From JACCVL01 sp038233135 (GTDB lineage Bacteria; Actinomycetota; Actinomycetes; Propionibacteriales; Nocardioidaceae): a DNA stretch of 10,062 bases. Numbering within the stretch: the first letter of the stretch is position 1; every line of letters begins with the position of its first letter. Of the stretch, positions 7,825 to 10,062 are shown in pieces. The stretch is from contig JBBSMN010000107.1 in the NCBI GenBank assembly GCA_038233135.1, positions 1 to 10,062 on the forward strand. The letters are read 5' to 3'. Under the pieces are notes generated by a model that had not been told where the DNA came from, ran no database searches, and saw only the letters and a program-made list of their open reading frames with translations. The translations under genes were made by a program, and so were the position numbers.

Positions 7825-7841
7825 GCCGGACATCGTCCGGC
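7825..7841. promoter_or_regulatory. 17-bp palindrome GCCGGAC-ATC-GTCCGGC, possible operator
   Basis: A perfect inverted repeat with 7-bp arms and a 3-base centre lies in the divergent kdd/kamA gap. Direct repeats TGACAC at 7817-7822 and 7854-7859 flank it. Upstream of the kamA promoter and inside the predicted kdd leader, it could be a regulator's operator acting on both genes, or an RNA hairpin ahead of the kdd ribosome site. No regulator gene is in the window to pair with it. Confidence 0.5.
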
Positions 7842-7871
7842 CAGGTGTTGGACTGACACGTGCTTCGTCCG

Positions 7872-7878
7872 TAGCCTA
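7872..7878. promoter_or_regulatory. Symmetric -10 element TAGCCTA serving kamA and possibly kdd
   Basis: TAGCCT (7872-7877) fits TAnnnT and lies seven bases before the kamA ATG at 7885, which has no Shine-Dalgarno, so a leaderless transcript is expected. A weak -35, TTGGAC (7848-7853), is 18 bp upstream. Read on the minus strand the same bases give TAGGCT (7878-7873), also TAnnnT, facing kdd and predicting a leader of about 70 bases that includes the palindrome and the GGGAGG. Such symmetric -10 sites are known to start transcription both ways. Positions are seen; promoter function is inferred. Confidence 0.5.
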
Positions 7879-7884
7879 GCTGTC

Positions 7885-9321
7885 ATGACCTCGGACCAGC
7901 CGTACGCCTACCGTGCCCGGGAGATCGTCGAGCCCGACTGGACCCGGCTCCCCGCCTGGCGGGACGTGACCACGGCGGAGTGGGAGTCGGTCCAGTGGCA
8001 GCGCGCGCACTGCGTCAAGAACATCGCCCAGCTACGCGCGGTGCTGGGTGACGGCATCGACGAGATGTTCTACGCCGACCTCGAGCGCGACCAGGCCGAG
8101 CGGGCCACGATGTCGATGCTGATGCCGCCGCAGATGGTCAACACGATGATCCCTGGCGTTGCGCCGAGCGACCCCGGTGCGACCGACGCGCTGTACGCCG
8201 ACCCGGTGCGCCGCTACATGCTGCCGGTGTTCTCCGACCGCCGCACCGACTGGCCGAGCCACCCGTACGCCACGCGCGACTCGCTGCACGAGCACGACAT
8301 GTGGGTCGCCGAGGGGCTCACCCACCGCTACCCGACCAAGGTGCTGGCCGAGCTGCTGCCGACGTGGCCGCCGTACTGCGGGGCCGGCGCCCGGATGGGC
8401 CTGGTCGGCAACTCGACCCCGCAGGTGGTCAAGCTCAAGTTCGGCGCAAAGCCGGTCGACCGGCACGACCAGATGATCGACTACCTGCAACGCACCCCGG
8501 GCGTGCGCGACGTTGTCGTGTCCGGCGGTGACGTGGCCAACATGCCGTTCAAGAACCTCGAGGCGTTCGTGGCCCGGCTGCTCGACATCGAGAGCATCCG
8601 CGACGTGCGGCTGGCGACCAAGGCGCTGATGGGACTGCCCCAGCACTGGCTGGCCGACGACGTGCGTGCGGGCATGGAGCGGCTCGGCACCACCGCCCGC
8701 GACCGCGGCGTGCAGATCGCCATCCACACCCACGTCAACCACGCCAACTCGGTCACCCCACTGGTGGCGAGGGCGACCCGGGCGATGCTCGACGCCGGCG
8801 TCCGCGACGTCCGCAACCAGGGCGTGCTGATGGACGGCGTCAATGCCGACACCCACCGGCTGCTCGACCTGTGCTTCGCGCTCACCGACGGCGCCGGCAT
8901 CCTGCCCTACTACTTCTACATGTGCGACATGATCCCGTTCTCCGAGCACTGGCGCGTGTCGGTCGCTCGCGGACAGGAGCTGCAGCACGCCTTGATGGGA
9001 TACCTGCCCGGCTTCGCCACGCCGCGCATCGTGTGCGACGTCCCGTTCGTGGGGAAGCGCTGGGTGCACCAGCTCGCCGACTACGACCGCGAGCACGGCA
9101 TCTCGTACTGGACGAAGAACTACCGCACGTCCATCGAGTGCGACGACCTCGACGCGCTGGAGCGCACGTACGCCTACTACGACCCGATCCACACCCTGTC
9201 GTCCGAGGGTCGCGACTGGTGGCGCGCGCAGGGCGGTGCCGACTCGGCCGGCGACCACGCGGCTGCCCAGCAGGCCGCCCGGGCCAGCCGCGAGGCCGCG
9301 GCGGCGCAGGTCGGCAGCTGA
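7885..9321 (+). CDS. kamA: Lysine 2,3-aminomutase (KamA) homologue lacking the radical-SAM cysteine motif
   Basis: KamA normally converts L-lysine to L-beta-lysine with a [4Fe-4S]/SAM radical and PLP. This 478-residue protein aligns through GLTHRYP (144-150), YLQRTPGVRDVVVSGGD (200-216), HTHVNH (281-286), VRNQGVLMDGVN (309-320), PYYFYMCDM (341-349), CDVPFVGK (384-391) and ISYWTKNYRTS (406-416). Compared with Clostridium subterminale KamA it keeps the equivalents of the PLP lysine Lys337 (Lys391), the substrate-binding Asp293 and Asp330 (Asp348, Asp385) and Arg134 (Arg170). The cluster motif CSMYCRHC is replaced, without gaps, by WPPYCGAG (161-168): the first and third cysteines are Trp161 and Gly168, and only Cys165 remains. 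As read, it should not bind the cluster in the usual way. An Ala-rich tail (454-478) follows. ATG 7885 is chosen because the frame upstream overlaps kdd and lacks family similarity. It is divergent from kdd. Activity is doubtful; homology is not. Confidence 0.92.
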   Translation: MTSDQPYAYRAREIVEPDWTRLPAWRDVTTAEWESVQWQRAHCVKNIAQLRAVLGDGIDEMFYADLERDQAERATMSMLMPPQMVNTMIPGVAPSDPGATDALYADPVRRYMLPVFSDRRTDWPSHPYATRDSLHEHDMWVAEGLTHRYPTKVLAELLPTWPPYCGAGARMGLVGNSTPQVVKLKFGAKPVDRHDQMIDYLQRTPGVRDVVVSGGDVANMPFKNLEAFVARLLDIESIRDVRLATKALMGLPQHWLADDVRAGMERLGTTARDRGVQIAIHTHVNHANSVTPLVARATRAMLDAGVRDVRNQGVLMDGVNADTHRLLDLCFALTDGAGILPYYFYMCDMIPFSEHWRVSVARGQELQHALMGYLPGFATPRIVCDVPFVGKRWVHQLADYDREHGISYWTKNYRTSIECDDLDALERTYAYYDPIHTLSSEGRDWWRAQGGADSAGDHAAAQQAARASREAAAAQVGS

Positions 9322-9382
9322 CCCGACTGACCGTCGTTGCGCGGCCGGGAGAGGCGCTGCAGCCGCGTCCTGATTACTTGAT

Positions 9383-9388
9383 TACCGT
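9383..9388 (+). promoter_or_regulatory. Putative -10 TACCGT before a leaderless globin start
   Basis: TACCGT fits TAnnnT and ends six bases before ATG 9395, the same arrangement as at kamD and kamA. The local stretch 9371-9389 is more A/T-rich than its surroundings, and no Shine-Dalgarno precedes the ATG. It suggests that the globin has its own promoter rather than relying on read-through from the kamA homologue, which stops 73 bases before it. Confidence 0.4.
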
Positions 9389-9394
9389 TGTCGG

Positions 9395-9868
9395 ATGACG
9401 GACACCCTCGACACACCCAGCCTCTTCGACTGGGCAGGCGGCGCACCGGCGTTCGAGCGCCTGATCGACGCCTGCTACGACCGGGTCAAGCACGACGACC
9501 TCCTCGCGCCGCTGTTTCCAGGCGGCGTGAGCCTCGAACACCGCCGCCACGTCACCTAGTGGTGGTCCGAGGTGTTCGGCGGCCCGGCTGTCTACACCGA
9601 CCGGCTCGGGGGCTACGAGCGGATGCTGGCCCACCACCGTGGGCTGCAGATCACCGCCGAACAGCGGTTCGGCTTTGCGTCGCTGATGAGCCGTGCGGCC
9701 GACGACGCCGGGCTACCGGCGGACCCCGAGTTTCGGGCGGCCTTCGTGGGCTACGTCGAGTGGGGCACCCGGTTGGCGTTGCACAACTCCCAACCCAGCG
9801 CGGAGGTGGCGCCGACCGCGCCGGTGCCGCGCTGGGGGTGGGGCGTGGCGCCTCCGTACCGGCACTGA
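9395..9868 (+). pseudogene. Group II truncated haemoglobin with in-frame TAG
   Basis: The frame encodes a 157-codon group II (TrHbO-like) globin, a small haem protein linked to oxygen binding or redox chemistry. Family marks are SLFDWAGGAPAFERLID near the N-terminus, WWSEVFGGPAVYTDRLGGYE just after the break, AHHRGL (with the likely proximal His), and YVEWGTRLALHNSQP near the end. Codon 55 is TAG (9557-9559), between HVT and WWSEVFGGP. Sequence on both sides stays in one frame and well conserved, so this is a single nonsense change, not a frameshift. A GTG at 9572 could restart a 98-residue fragment, but that would lack the first helices and is unlikely to fold as a globin. Either a recent pseudogene or a base-call error; suppression of TAG is not supported by anything here. 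The tail after NSQP (RWGWGVAPPY) is common in actinobacterial members. Confidence 0.85.
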
Positions 9869-9872
9869 CACC

Positions 9873-9900
9873 GGGCGCGAACGACGGGGCGCGAACGACG
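9873..9900. repeat. Tandem 14-bp direct repeat, two perfect copies
   Basis: GGGCGCGAACGACG occurs at 9873-9886 and again at 9887-9900 with no gap, followed by a partial third start (GGCG). It begins four bases after the globin stop. With two copies it may be slippage of the polymerase or paired binding sites; nothing else identifies it. Confidence 0.85.
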
Positions 9901-9924
9901 GGCGTGCCGCGATCTGCGCGGCGG

Positions 9925-9942
9925 GAAAGTTTCTCAACTTTC
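9925..9942. terminator. A/T-rich stem-loop GAAAGTT-TCTC-AACTTTC after globin
   Basis: A perfect inverted repeat with 7-bp arms and a 4-base loop stands out in a very GC-rich stretch, followed by TTTC. It may end globin transcription, though the stem is weak for a terminator and the T-run is only three bases. As DNA it could equally be an operator for the gene that may start near 10006. Confidence 0.35.
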
Positions 9943-10005
9943 TTTCGGCGGCGGGGTCTGTGGGGCCGTTTTCGGGGTCGGACTGTCGGTGGGCTCTGAT
10001 GGGAT

Positions 10006-10062
10006 ATGTCCATGCTCGACAGCGGCCCGACGGCTCGACACGACCCGCGCGCCGGGACGCCC
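10006..10062 (+). CDS. Possible start of a further gene, cut by the right edge
   Basis: ATG at 10006 (or 10012, same frame) opens 19 codons to the window end with no stop, beginning MSMLDSGPTARHD. Third positions are mostly G or C, as in neighbouring genes. There is no clear Shine-Dalgarno, and the stretch is too short to assign a family. Position after a 137-base spacer with repeats fits a new gene, but chance is not excluded. Confidence 0.3.
   Translation, partial: MSMLDSGPTARHDPRAGTP

Noticed and set aside
7576..7884. Upstream in-frame extension of the kamA homologue by about 100 residues
   Set aside because: It overlaps the kdd coding region antisense, reads as Arg/Pro/Ala-rich noise and has no similarity to KamA. 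ATG 7885 gives the normal N-terminus.
8032..9258. 408-codon open frame on the minus strand opposite the kamA homologue
   Set aside because: It mirrors a conserved coding gene and has no recognisable domain.
9340..9367. Hairpin CGCGGC/GCCGCG after the kamA stop as a terminator
   Set aside because: Six-base stem with a 16-base loop and no T-tract; expected often by chance in this base composition.
9557..9559. TAG as a recoded amino acid (pyrrolysine or suppression)
   Set aside because: No supporting element or tRNA in the window, and globins of this group do not need a special residue there; a nonsense change or error is simpler.

Overview
The window is GC-rich DNA. Its codon choice, GTG starts, near absence of A/T in third positions, apparently leaderless genes and actinobacterial-type group II globin all point to an actinomycete (Actinomycetota). 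The genus cannot be told from the sequence. No rRNA, tRNA, CRISPR array, transposase or integrase was seen.

The theme is beta-lysine degradation. Three genes belong to the known lysine fermentation route: a lysine 2,3-aminomutase (KamA) homologue makes beta-lysine, lysine 5,6-aminomutase (KamDE, coenzyme B12 and PLP) makes 3,5-diaminohexanoate, and Kdd oxidises that to 3-keto-5-aminohexanoate. Here kamD runs off the left edge on the minus strand. kdd and the kamA homologue lie about 7 kb away as a divergent pair sharing a short control region. The later pathway genes (kamE, kce, kal) are not in the window.

Layout, left to right: kamD (minus, partial); a 275-bp divergent control region with palindromes; a secreted, probably beta-propeller protein of unknown function (plus); a short convergent gap with a duplicated 12-bp palindrome; then three minus-strand genes that could form one operon read from the right, in transcription order kdd, a BCCT-family compatible-solute transporter and a YtcJ-type metal-dependent amidohydrolase; then the kamA homologue (plus), a broken group II truncated haemoglobin (plus), a repeat-containing spacer, and a possible gene start at the right edge.

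The most unusual observation is in the KamA homologue. The protein is full length and keeps the PLP lysine and substrate-binding aspartates, but two of the three cysteines of the radical-SAM CxxxCxxC motif are Trp and Gly, so it should not be able to hold the usual [4Fe-4S] cluster. The next gene downstream has an in-frame TAG inside an otherwise well-preserved globin. Either this unit is decaying, the KamA homologue has a new non-radical role, or the sequence has local errors; reads would decide.

A second theme is promoter architecture. kamD and the kamA homologue each have TAGCCT 6 to 7 bases before the start codon, with no Shine-Dalgarno, as expected for leaderless transcripts. The kamA copy (TAGCCTA) also reads as a -10 element on the other strand towards kdd. 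The linked transporter and amidohydrolase suggest, as inference only, uptake and processing of a zwitterionic (perhaps acylated beta-lysine) solute.
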